Source of the DNA: Vibrio sp. 10N
GTDB taxonomy: Bacteria > Pseudomonadota > Gammaproteobacteria > Enterobacterales > Vibrionaceae
NCBI RefSeq assembly: GCF_036245475.1
Contig: NZ_BTPM01000002.1
Location: forward strand, 682,001 to 746,000
Direction of reading: 5' to 3'
Length of the DNA: 64,000 nt
The position numbers and the translations under genes were made by a program. Within the stretch, counting starts at the first letter, position 1. Every line of letters begins with the position of its first letter. The notes under the pieces are model-generated. The model did no database searches. It worked only from the letters and a program-made list of their open reading frames with translations, and was not told the DNA's origin. Positions 44,326 through 52,590 of this stretch are shown here, piece by piece.

Positions 44326-44760
44326 TTAACCAAACAGCTTCTTCCAAATACTAGGATTGCGCTTGTCATGATATTCGAGGCGTAGGCTATCGACTTCACG
44401 CAAAGACTGTTTAGCCGCCTCTAAATCGCCCTTTTTAAGATCCGCATCAACATTATCAATCGCTTGCGAAAGCTTTTTGAACCCTTCTAAGTAAAGATCC
44501 GCTTTTTCTGGCGGGTAATTGCCTTGTTTAGAGTCAGCGATCAGCTGATCAAGCTCAGTAATCGGTGTCTGCATCGCTTCCACAGATTGCGCTTCTGCGG
44601 CCTGCTTAAACGCAAGTTTCATCGCTTGCATGTTCTTCTTAAGGTCGACACCACCTGAAGCCATCGCTGATGTAGAGATAGTGATGCAAAGAGTCATCAA
44701 ACCGAGCAGTTGGATTGGTTTAGCGAGCGTTTTCATTTTTGTTAGCGCTGTCGTTGTCAT
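44326..44760 (-). CDS. cybC: Cytochrome b562-family periplasmic protein
   Basis: About 144 residues from ATG 44760 (AGGA upstream) with a signal peptide ending near AMASG. The mature part is a four-helix bundle like E. coli cytochrome b562: a Met near the start (DLKKNMQAMK) and a His near the end (LEYHDKRN) are placed as heme ligands. Single gene. It may serve as a periplasmic electron carrier or heme binder. Confidence 0.85.
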   Translation of the reverse strand: MTTTALTKMKTLAKPIQLLGLMTLCITISTSAMASGGVDLKKNMQAMKLAFKQAAEAQSVEAMQTPITELDQLIADSKQGNYPPEKADLYLEGFKKLSQAIDNVDADLKKGDLEAAKQSLREVDSLRLEYHDKRNPSIWKKLFG

Positions 44761-44886
44761 TCTATGTCCTTTTGATTGCAAAAGACCCCAGCTTCCTGAG
44801 GTCTTGGCTATTGTACTCGAAGTTCCTGCAACAACGGCACAAAAAATTGCATCAAAACATGTAACGTTTACGCTACACCGATTGAC

Positions 44887-45630
44887 TTATAAATCGCAGA
44901 ACTCGGCGATCGGCTCACGGCCTCTCAGCGCTAAGAAGTCGAGAAATTGACGCGCTGATGCAGTAATGATCTTTTCAACTGGCATTTCTACTTCGGTTAA
45001 CAATTGGCGCGTCAGTTCGAACCCACCAATTGTGTCATAAAAATGAGAGTCACTCCCGGTCGTAATATAGCCGCCCGCCGCTTTCACCGCTTTAGCAATC
45101 TCATAACAACGGTCAACACTCCCTACTCGGCTGTGACCTTTGAGCGTTGAATTATTAATTTCAATCGCAACATTGTTTTCAGCGGCACATTGAGCCACCG
45201 CATCGAAATCAAAGTCGAAGTTTGGGTTACCTAAGTGACCTAAAGCATCTATATTGCCGCTTTTGATCACGTTGATGAGCGCTTCAGTATGCTCTTCTTT
45301 GCTAGCCGGTTTAAACACAGGTTCATGAAAACTACCAATGATCCAGTCGAGTGCCTTGTATGACGTCGGATTAACGTCAATATCACCTTGAGTATTGAGA
45401 ATGTTAGCTTCAATGCCACGAATGATCGCGACACCAGAAAGAAACCTAGGAATCACTCGCTGGTTTGAGAAAAACCAAAAATGCGGAGCGCCAGGCATGG
45501 ACTCTGCGTGATCCGTGGTGCATAGAATTTCTAACCCGTTCGCCTTTGCCGCCTGAGCATTCTCGGTAATGGTGCTGTAAGCATGACCGCTGGCGTAGGT
45601 ATGCGTGTGTGTATCAACCACAAACTTCAT
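44887..45630 (-). CDS. PHP-family phosphatase, YcdX type
   Basis: About 247 residues from ATG 45630. Metal-binding motifs of the PHP fold: DTHTHTYASGHAYST, TTDHAESMPGAPHFWFF, GIEAN, GSFHEP, and GSDSHF. E. coli YcdX is a trinuclear-zinc phosphatase. Start matches the family (MYPVDLHMHT in E. coli). Single gene. Confidence 0.9.
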   Translation of the reverse strand: MKFVVDTHTHTYASGHAYSTITENAQAAKANGLEILCTTDHAESMPGAPHFWFFSNQRVIPRFLSGVAIIRGIEANILNTQGDIDVNPTSYKALDWIIGSFHEPVFKPASKEEHTEALINVIKSGNIDALGHLGNPNFDFDFDAVAQCAAENNVAIEINNSTLKGHSRVGSVDRCYEIAKAVKAAGGYITTGSDSHFYDTIGGFELTRQLLTEVEMPVEKIITASARQFLDFLALRGREPIAEFCDL

Positions 45631-45736
45631 TCTTCTCTCCTCGATAAACCGATACTGTGATTGAGTATCGGTCATTGATATTGCAGTTTTGTTCTAGATC
45701 CTTTTACTCAGCGCTACTATTGATGACAATAAGCAA

Positions 45737-46252
45737 CTAGAAGAAATCGATAGAGCCGCGTCCGCTATTCGGATCTTTACTGCTCTTTTGGTTCGATTTG
45801 CTTGAGTTTGATTTGTTCGACTTATTGGTTTTTGCTGACGATTGACCTGGCTTGTTGGACTTGGTCTTTTTATTCTTTTGTTTGTCTTTTTGCGGCTTAT
45901 CCTGCTTTGATTGTGCAGCTTTCGGCGCAGGTTTGGCTTCTACCTTTAGCTCTTCTGACTCGGTAGGTGGCTGGTCGCAAACTACGACGTAGTACTCTTG
46001 GTTGAATTCGAAGAAATCACCATCGTACATCTTGCGACGTTTACGTGTTTCCAGTTCACCATTAACAGCCACGTAGCCTTCAGCAATAAAGTGTTTTGCT
46101 TCACCGCCACCGCCCACTAAATTGGCAACTTTGAACAGTTTATATAGCTCAATCGGATGGCTGGAGACGTCGATTCCAATGGCTTCAATTTCGATCTCTT
46201 CGCCTTCTTGATCGTCAAATTCTTCAGGCTCGTTTAGGTATTCTTGATTCAT
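45737..46252 (-). CDS. S4-domain RNA-binding protein with basic tail
   Basis: About 171 residues from ATG 46252 (an ATG 30 bp earlier is possible). An S4 domain covers about 25-90 (LYKLFKVANLVGGGGEAKHF, GYVAVNGELETRKRRKM), as in YbcJ, preceded by an acidic stretch and followed by a low-complexity Lys/Ser/Asn tail that could bind RNA or ribosomes. Its downstream terminator is interrupted by the IS element. Confidence 0.85.
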   Translation of the reverse strand: MNQEYLNEPEEFDDQEGEEIEIEAIGIDVSSHPIELYKLFKVANLVGGGGEAKHFIAEGYVAVNGELETRKRRKMYDGDFFEFNQEYYVVVCDQPPTESEELKVEAKPAPKAAQSKQDKPQKDKQKNKKTKSNKPGQSSAKTNKSNKSNSSKSNQKSSKDPNSGRGSIDFF

Positions 46253-46319
46253 GGTCTTTATCGCTTGTGGCTTTTTGTGCATTGTACTGCCTTGGCTATC
46301 GACAAGCTATTAAAAAGCC

Positions 46320-46330
46320 CCGCAATGGCG
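46320..46330. repeat. Target-site duplication, left
   Basis: CCGCAATGGCG, identical to 47762-47772. Confidence 0.92.
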
Positions 46331-46339
46331 CAATGTAGA

Positions 46340-47677
46340 TCATTTAAGAGGAGCAGCGTTGCGATTAACAGGGTATCGGGTTTTTGATATTTTTACCGCC
46401 CTAGGCCGGTTTGGCTTAGGGCGTTTGTCTATAAAGAGGATGGATAGGTCGCCTCGAAGGCTCTTTAAGCGTTTCGGCGTGTTACCTAAGGATACCGCTT
46501 TACTCATCACTTTGAGCTGGCTGGCTATAAATTGGCAAGCATACTTAAAACTTATTTCATTAGGTAAGCGCCCGTGTTCAACTGCGGCTTGACTAGCTTC
46601 TCGTCTCACCAAGTTATAACCAAGTAGCAGTCCCCATAGCTCTTGATAGACGAGATCGACTGTTTTGCTTCTCAACACTAAAGCGTTATGTTGCATCGAA
46701 CTCTTGATATCACGATAACCTAATTCTATCTCCCACCTTTCATGATAAAGCTCTGCCACGGATTGAGCGTCATACTTGTCTCTAGGAAGAGAGGTAAACA
46801 CCGTCTTGGATTTACCTTGGACCTCGTAAGTGACCGCCCTGACTGTCCATTTCTCAGGAAGATTAGGGTTCTTCTTACGAGCCTGTGGAGAGGTCTTCAT
46901 CTCTACTAGCATGTCACTGCTTTCTTTATCGTCCAGTAGGGTATATTTGACTCCTTTCTTTGCAGGGAGAAGCCAATGTCTATTTATTCCACTGTTGTGA
47001 AGAGAAAGTAGTAAATCTGCTCCATAAAACCCTTTATCCAGTAATGTCACAGAGTTGTCTGGTAAAGCGTTGATGAAGGGCATCGCTAGAGGGATTTCAC
47101 CTCGGCGATACGGGCTTATCGCTGCATCAACGATGACATGAGAGCGAACATTCATCATTGTCACAACCCTCAATACTGGATGAGGTGTTTGCCTGTTGCT
47201 AGACGTATTACCAGAGCCAAAATGTTCTCTTAATTCGGGTGTGTCAGCTGTTCTAAAAAGAGCACCATCTACAGCAAAAACCTGTAGGCCTTGCCAAGTA
47301 TCATCAGGGTATCGCTCAAGCCCCCATGTTTTTCCGCATTGCTTAAACAGCCATTCTGGTGCTGCTTTACCTAAGCGCTGTCTTGCTTGGGTTAAAGCGC
47401 TCTTTGCCAACAGTTCTTCATCAGCAAGGCCATCAGCACAGACGTTCATTCTCCGTGCGACTTCGGCAATGGGTTCATTACGGAAAAAAGCCATACCAAC
47501 AATTAACCACAAAACCATATCACTCGGTAGTCGGCGTCGACGGATTGTCGCTTTATCAGACAGAGAGGCTGCTTTAGCGACCCACTCATCAGGAATATGT
47601 TCAGAGAATGTGGTGAGCTGAGCTACATCGACAGGGTTTTCTTCGAGGAAGTCGGCAAAGAAGTTTTGAATAGACAT
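46340..47677 (-). CDS. IS4-family transposase
   Basis: 445 residues, intact. DDE catalytic region: FAVDGALFRTADT, LLDKGFYGADLL, and the YREK signature YHERWEIELGYRDIK (Y-x2-R-x3-E-x6-K). N-terminal DNA-binding part RRRRLPSDMVLWL. The ATG is directly preceded by a terminator-like hairpin, which would shield it from outside transcription. Confidence 0.95.
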   Translation of the reverse strand: MSIQNFFADFLEENPVDVAQLTTFSEHIPDEWVAKAASLSDKATIRRRRLPSDMVLWLIVGMAFFRNEPIAEVARRMNVCADGLADEELLAKSALTQARQRLGKAAPEWLFKQCGKTWGLERYPDDTWQGLQVFAVDGALFRTADTPELREHFGSGNTSSNRQTPHPVLRVVTMMNVRSHVIVDAAISPYRRGEIPLAMPFINALPDNSVTLLDKGFYGADLLLSLHNSGINRHWLLPAKKGVKYTLLDDKESSDMLVEMKTSPQARKKNPNLPEKWTVRAVTYEVQGKSKTVFTSLPRDKYDAQSVAELYHERWEIELGYRDIKSSMQHNALVLRSKTVDLVYQELWGLLLGYNLVRREASQAAVEHGRLPNEISFKYACQFIASQLKVMSKAVSLGNTPKRLKSLRGDLSILFIDKRPKPNRPRAVKISKTRYPVNRNAAPLK

Positions 47678-47712
47678 AAAAAAATCGGAAACCTATAAAC
47701 AGGTTTCCGATT
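47678..47712 (-). terminator. Terminator-like hairpin before the transposase ATG
   Basis: AATCGGAAACCT-N6-AGGTTTCCGATT, perfect 12-bp stem; on the minus strand followed by TTTTT and the start codon. Confidence 0.75.
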
Positions 47713-47724
47713 GTCTCTCATCAG

Positions 47725-47746
47725 AAGGATCGGTCAACCGATCCTT
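47725..47746. repeat. 10-bp palindromic hairpin inside the IS right end
   Basis: AAGGATCGGT-CA-ACCGATCCTT, between the inverted repeat and the transposase gene; probably part of its leader or promoter control. Confidence 0.7.
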
Positions 47747-47761
47747 ATCTGATCTACATTG

Positions 47762-47772
47762 CCGCAATGGCG
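47762..47772. repeat. Target-site duplication, right
   Basis: CCGCAATGGCG, identical to 46320-46330. Confidence 0.92.
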
Positions 47773-47827
47773 AGGCTTTTTATCTATTGCTGATAATGTG
47801 ATTACTATCGAACCCTATATTAGGTCA

Positions 47828-48313
47828 CTACCATGAAAGGTTCTTGTTTGAGGCTTTGACCAGTTTCTTCACGGGAGCGTTGCCATCATAGGTCCAAATC
47901 TCCACCAAAAACGAACCAACATGTTCTGCCGCATTGAAGCTCAGTTCACCTTTGCCATCGCTTAGAGCTTGCGATGCGACTTTGCTTTCATAGTTAGGTT
48001 CTAAATCACCAGATGCATTCTCGTTGTACTCGGTATAGACCGAAATAAAGGCTCTACCGTTAACGTCATTGGTTGCATCGACCGTTAATGAATACTCTTC
48101 AATCGGTTGATAGTCAAAGTCATCAGGGATTGATAAGTCTTCCATTGTCCTCTCAGCTTCGGCAACCGGAGTGGGTGTCGGTTCGGGTGCTGGGTCCGGA
48201 ACTGCCGCCGGAGGAGTCGAAGTACCACCGCCTGAATCACTGCCACCACCACCGCCACCACATCCTACTAGCAGTCCAAGAGAGATAATTGAGGTTACTG
48301 TAAGTGCTTTCAT
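47828..48313 (-). CDS. Small lipoprotein downstream of the LruC gene
   Basis: About 161 residues from ATG 48313 (good GGAG upstream). Lipobox LLVGC followed by Gly-rich and Pro-rich segments (CGGGGGGSDSGGG, PDPAPEPTPTP), then a beta-rich domain. Eleven bases past the LruC-type gene, so co-transcribed. Family unknown; likely a surface or periplasmic partner. Confidence 0.75.
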   Translation of the reverse strand: MKALTVTSIISLGLLVGCGGGGGGSDSGGGTSTPPAAVPDPAPEPTPTPVAEAERTMEDLSIPDDFDYQPIEEYSLTVDATNDVNGRAFISVYTEYNENASGDLEPNYESKVASQALSDGKGELSFNAAEHVGSFLVEIWTYDGNAPVKKLVKASNKNLSW

Positions 48314-48323
48314 GATATTTCTC

Positions 48324-50468
48324 CTATGGAATGTAGCATTTGCCAGGGGTTGCGAATTGAGACTCAAACCAGCTTTGCGCTTGTTCACCACTCGATTCTG
48401 CGTAGGTTGCATACTCTGGATACGCGACTAGCAGATCGGTGTTTTCCGTAGGCCACTGCCATTGGTCATTCACCATAATCGCCCAAGGTAGGTTTTCTGC
48501 CGTTTTAAAGTAGGTATTCGTTGACGCGTTACTAACATCTCGTCCCAAACCTGCAAATAGGTCGGCATCAAACTGCTCCGTCGGTTCATAATTTGGCAAG
48601 TGCACTTCCCACTTTCTGCCTGGTTGGAAGTACCCTTCACCGTGATAGTAGTTTGGCGTAGCGAAGATAAACGGGTCATATGGCATAGACATCATCGAGG
48701 CCGTATTCGTCCCTTCATTAATGTTCACGTGAAGCGTAAAGTTCAGTTGCACGTCTTGTTCCCCACACGACATTAATGTTCGGTGGAAGTCGCAACCATC
48801 AACTTTGTAAACTGAAGTATCTTCACTAATCACGAAAATGGCTTCGTTCGAAATCTGCTCTAGTCCGCTGGCATCGGCTTGAACGTCATTTTTGATCAAG
48901 CGGGTTGTATCCGTATTTATATCGCTGCGGTTGAGACCTTTAAGACGAATCGCGAATCCATTCCGGTAAGACGCACCCACCGCTCCTAAGTATCCATCGA
49001 TTTTAGATTTGACGACATTGCCATCACGAAGGATTTCAGTGATCCGATAGCTAACAACCACATCATTCATGTCGTAGTCAGCGGTATACGGCCAGTGATC
49101 CTCAAAGGCAACGGTTGTGTAATCTGTGGCGTTCGGATAATAGCGTACTGATAAGCCTTCACCTGTGACAGTGAGTGGATGATCCTCTACCTCGCCCGAT
49201 AGTGCGCCGCCAGAGTAACTTAACCCTTCTTGTTGACTAAAACGGAAACGGCTCCACGTCGTACCAATATAAGCAGCTGCATCGACAGTAAACACTAAGT
49301 TGTTGTTTCCGGCTTGCAGTTGTCTGTCTGCAAACACCTGTTCTCCTTCATCAGCAAAGTCACCATCTTGGTTCCAGTCAAACCATGCTGATAGGTAGCC
49401 TGTTGTCGAGGCATTGACCGTGATAATGCTGTCCAGACCAGGTTCGATAGCGGTCACAAAACCCACACCATCTTCATCATCCACACCCGTATCATCATCA
49501 GATAAGTTATCGGCGCGACCATCTTGCTCTCCATCTGGCTCTGTGGCACCAAGCCAAGTGATACCATCACGTCCGTGCCTTGGTCCATTGTCTGCTAATT
49601 TGGTTTGATAGCTTGTTGGCGCATCACCAAAATCAATTTGCGAGTCTTCATCGATGATTGGTGCATTGGCACAGCGTGCACCATCGTTTTGGTTTGAATT
49701 CGGTCCAAAAGCAAACAATTCTGCAGGCACTGTCCCGTTTCCAACGTCGGTCGCGTTCTCTGGCGACAAGTCGATTCGAAAAATGTGGCCATCCGAATTA
49801 CGTGATACATAGTAGTAGCCATTAACATCAAAATAGCCAGCACCAAACGTCCCAGTTACTCCAGTATCCCCAACGTAAGACTCTTGTCCTGTTTCAACAT
49901 TAAAAGAGTAAAGTGCACCAGTGTTGTTATCGACCCCATAAAGTTTGCCGTCACTTGGGTGGAAAGCGAAATCGGTCAGATTGACAACGGCCCGAGTTGT
50001 CACACGCTCAACGGCCAGTACTGCGCTCGGGTCACTATTCAACGGGGTAAGATCGACGGTAAACAATCCTTTGTTCTTTCGATACAGGTAATAAACACTT
50101 TCATAAACATCGCCAACAAAGAAAGTGTGATCCGTAGGTAGACCGGTTATATTGAGTATTTCTGCCTGGAAATCCCCGCCAAGTCGAACCAAGCGTTTGT
50201 TGGTAGTGTCATAGCCGTAGATGTAGCGCCCATCAAAATCAAAGCCCACACCATTAATATTTGCGTCTAAGCCTGTATCTCCTTGCAATAAGCTCGTTTG
50301 GCCTGTGACTAGGTTTACCCCGTACACTTGCACTGGGTTTGACTGAAAAAGATAGGCTTTACTTGGACAGGTATCGAACGGTGCTGCCTGAACGTTCGTT
50401 GCGAGCAGTGATGCGACTAAGCTGCCTCCGATCCCTGTGAGTTTTGTTAGCTTGTTTGTTGGTACCAT
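48324..50468 (-). CDS. Secreted LruC-domain protein with GEVED domain
   Basis: 714 residues with a signal peptide (ends near VQAAP). N-terminal propeller-like region (about 28-270) of repeated YGYDTTNKRL / YGVDNNTGALYSF units; a middle GEVED-type beta domain (about 290-440, including WFDWNQDGDF and GEVEDHPL); and a C-terminal LruC domain (about 450-700, DYDMNDVVVSYRITE, GFAIRL). Widespread in Vibrio and Shewanella but without known role; the layout suggests a cell-surface or extracellular protein binding calcium. Confidence 0.82.
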   Translation of the reverse strand: MVPTNKLTKLTGIGGSLVASLLATNVQAAPFDTCPSKAYLFQSNPVQVYGVNLVTGQTSLLQGDTGLDANINGVGFDFDGRYIYGYDTTNKRLVRLGGDFQAEILNITGLPTDHTFFVGDVYESVYYLYRKNKGLFTVDLTPLNSDPSAVLAVERVTTRAVVNLTDFAFHPSDGKLYGVDNNTGALYSFNVETGQESYVGDTGVTGTFGAGYFDVNGYYYVSRNSDGHIFRIDLSPENATDVGNGTVPAELFAFGPNSNQNDGARCANAPIIDEDSQIDFGDAPTSYQTKLADNGPRHGRDGITWLGATEPDGEQDGRADNLSDDDTGVDDEDGVGFVTAIEPGLDSIITVNASTTGYLSAWFDWNQDGDFADEGEQVFADRQLQAGNNNLVFTVDAAAYIGTTWSRFRFSQQEGLSYSGGALSGEVEDHPLTVTGEGLSVRYYPNATDYTTVAFEDHWPYTADYDMNDVVVSYRITEILRDGNVVKSKIDGYLGAVGASYRNGFAIRLKGLNRSDINTDTTRLIKNDVQADASGLEQISNEAIFVISEDTSVYKVDGCDFHRTLMSCGEQDVQLNFTLHVNINEGTNTASMMSMPYDPFIFATPNYYHGEGYFQPGRKWEVHLPNYEPTEQFDADLFAGLGRDVSNASTNTYFKTAENLPWAIMVNDQWQWPTENTDLLVAYPEYATYAESSGEQAQSWFESQFATPGKCYIP

Positions 50469-50583
50469 GAGATTGTCCCTTTGCTGATGGCTTACCCAAA
50501 GAGAAACAAAACACGTGCCAACTTATTTGTTTCATAAATTCAGTCACTTACACCATAAAGAGTTCATCTTTCTATTCTGAGAA

Positions 50584-51531
50584 TCAAATTGAAGTGCTAT
50601 GTGACGGTGATTGTCGAATATGAAAACGCTTAAATTTTAATAACGCTGGAAACAATGCGGGGATCAGATTACCAAGTACAATTAGTCCAATGCCCAAAAG
50701 CTGCATAGAAGTAAAAGACGTATCAAATAACGCAAATTGAAACACGGCAGTAAAGATCAAGTTGGTATAAATCAATGGAGCGACTTGCGTATTCGTTTCC
50801 GCTGTTTTGTAAGCCTTGTATCGACATACTTGGGTATTAACTATCATTAAAGTGAGTAAAAAAATCGCCAGATAGAGCAAAGGGGATCCTGTGAGCGCCG
50901 GTGTGAATTGCACAGTGTCTATCGTTGTATGATAGAGCAGTGCAACAGGCATCAGAATGATGCTGGCGAGTAGAAACGTCCATGCGTTATTCTCCGTTCC
51001 CGTCATTGTCCCTTTGGACGCACGATGCAAGCCAAGCTGTGATCCCGCATTAAACACACCAGCCATCAGGCCGATAATTAACTCCGGCTTCAATGTCGCC
51101 TCTTGGGGATCACCCGCCAGTAAAATCACACCGACAAAGGTAAGTACTAGTGCAACTAATGTTTGTGGAAGAAGCTGGACACGCGATATGACTTTTTCAA
51201 ACAATGCGATAAACAGTGGCCCGGTCGCAAACAGCACCACACTTTCTATGAGTGACAGTTTTCCTAACGCATAAATAAAACATAACTGACAAGCTGCGAT
51301 GCAAACAGCCCGGTTCAACAATACTCGTCGCATTGTTTTTGGCGGCACTCTAAGCCCGTAAAATGTAAGAAAAGCGAACAATAAAATCGCTGGAGCCAAA
51401 AAGCGTAATAACGCTAAGTCGAGCGCGATAAAATAAGAGGTTAAGTACTGAGTAATCAGTCCTGTGACAGCAAGACTTAACGTTGATGAAAGCATATAAA
51501 TAACAGCTTTGTTGCGTGGACTACTTCTCAT
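50584..51531 (-). CDS. EamA/DMT-family exporter
   Basis: About 315 residues from ATG 51531 with ten predicted membrane helices in two EamA repeats. Drug/metabolite transporter superfamily; probably exports an amino acid or metabolite. Divergent from a LysR gene that likely controls it. Confidence 0.85.
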   Translation of the reverse strand: MRSSPRNKAVIYMLSSTLSLAVTGLITQYLTSYFIALDLALLRFLAPAILLFAFLTFYGLRVPPKTMRRVLLNRAVCIAACQLCFIYALGKLSLIESVVLFATGPLFIALFEKVISRVQLLPQTLVALVLTFVGVILLAGDPQEATLKPELIIGLMAGVFNAGSQLGLHRASKGTMTGTENNAWTFLLASIILMPVALLYHTTIDTVQFTPALTGSPLLYLAIFLLTLMIVNTQVCRYKAYKTAETNTQVAPLIYTNLIFTAVFQFALFDTSFTSMQLLGIGLIVLGNLIPALFPALLKFKRFHIRQSPSHSTSI

Positions 51532-51646
51532 CTTGATACTCACTATCGTCCATTCGTTGATTGGCATTGTAGTGATAGGCGTCACTGAAAAATAGCGAGT
51601 TTTTGTGAACTATACTGTTAAGAAAACTTACACATGAAGACAATCC

Positions 51647-52549
51647 ATGAAGCAGCATGTTGCACTAAAATCTCTTTATTCTTTTGTTGCCGTCGCAGAG
51701 TTAGGCAGCATGACCCTAGCCGCAGAACGTCTGTTTGTCAGTCATTCTGCGGTAAGCCAAGCGGTAAAAAGCTTAGAGAGACAACTCGATACTAAGTTAT
51801 TCCATCGTGTTGGGCGTGCAGTTGAGCTTACCCGTGAAGGAAAAGCATACTATCGCGAAGTTGCTCCCGCACTGGAGAAGATTGTGCGAGCCAGTGAAGC
51901 CATGATTAGACGCAAACACGATGAAAGGCTGACCATCAACATGGTCAACTCTCTTGCGCTGCATTGGTGGATTCCTCGCGTGGAGAAACTGCATCAAGCA
52001 ATCCCAAATTTAGACGCAAGGATATCAAATCTCATAGGACCATTTGATTTAGAACGTGAGGGGGTGGATGTCGCGCTCGTTCACGGTAAAGTCGACGAAT
52101 GGAATGAGTATCATTGTGAAAAGCTCGGCGATGACGAGCTGGTTATGGTATGTAGCCCTACCCTTGCCCAGCAGCTCCCATCATCGGACTTAACTGCATT
52201 GATCAACCAACACCCCATTATTTGGGTAACCAATGCTAGGCGCAAACATGACTGGGATGTGTGGAGTCAAGCGCTTAACGTCTCCGTTCCTAATACACAC
52301 CGCTCACTTACGTTCAATGCATCGATACAAGCCATCCACGCCGCGATACGAAGCTTGGGATTACTGGTTACTCATCGCCTATTCATTAAAGATGAAGTCG
52401 ATAATCAACTGTTGGTCGAAGTCAGCCAGCCTGTGGTTAACCCTCACCAAGAATACTACTTCGCCTGTCCACCCGATCGTTTGAAACTTGAGAGCACTTT
52501 AGCACTTAGGCGCTGGCTTAAAGATGAATTCGCCCCCAGCAAACAATAA
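51647..52549 (+). CDS. LysR-family regulator, GcvA/AmpR branch
   Basis: 300 residues, HTH at about 5-65 (MTLAAERLFVSHSAVSQAVKSLE), effector domain after 90 with the HWWIPRVEKLH start typical of GcvA-like members. Its gene is 115 bp from the divergent exporter gene. Confidence 0.88.
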   Translation: MKQHVALKSLYSFVAVAELGSMTLAAERLFVSHSAVSQAVKSLERQLDTKLFHRVGRAVELTREGKAYYREVAPALEKIVRASEAMIRRKHDERLTINMVNSLALHWWIPRVEKLHQAIPNLDARISNLIGPFDLEREGVDVALVHGKVDEWNEYHCEKLGDDELVMVCSPTLAQQLPSSDLTALINQHPIIWVTNARRKHDWDVWSQALNVSVPNTHRSLTFNASIQAIHAAIRSLGLLVTHRLFIKDEVDNQLLVEVSQPVVNPHQEYYFACPPDRLKLESTLALRRWLKDEFAPSKQ

Positions 52550-52551
52550 AG

Positions 52552-52573
52552 CGCCGATATTTCGGCGTCTTCA
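52552..52573 (+). terminator. Weak terminator after the LysR gene
   Basis: CGCCGA / TCGGCG hairpin with TCTTCATT following; short T tract. Confidence 0.5.
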
Positions 52574-52590
52574 TTGGTTAACCCTGTCGA

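Larger units (their letters stand above)
46331..47761 (-). mobile_element. Complete IS4-like insertion sequence
   Basis: 1431 bp. Terminal inverted repeats CAATGTAGATCATTTAAG (left) and CAATGTAGATCAGATAAG (right) match at 15 of 18 positions; flanked by 11-bp direct repeats. Size, ends, duplication length and transposase type all fit the IS4 family (IS4 itself is 1426 bp). The exact duplication suggests a recent insertion. Confidence 0.95.
46312..47779. terminator. Intrinsic terminator split by the IS insertion
   Basis: Removing the element and one target copy joins AAAAAGCC-CCGCAATGGCGA-GGCTTTTT, a complete terminator. The left half is at 46312-46330 and the right half at 47762-47779. The target duplication is its loop and inner stem. 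Confidence 0.8.
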
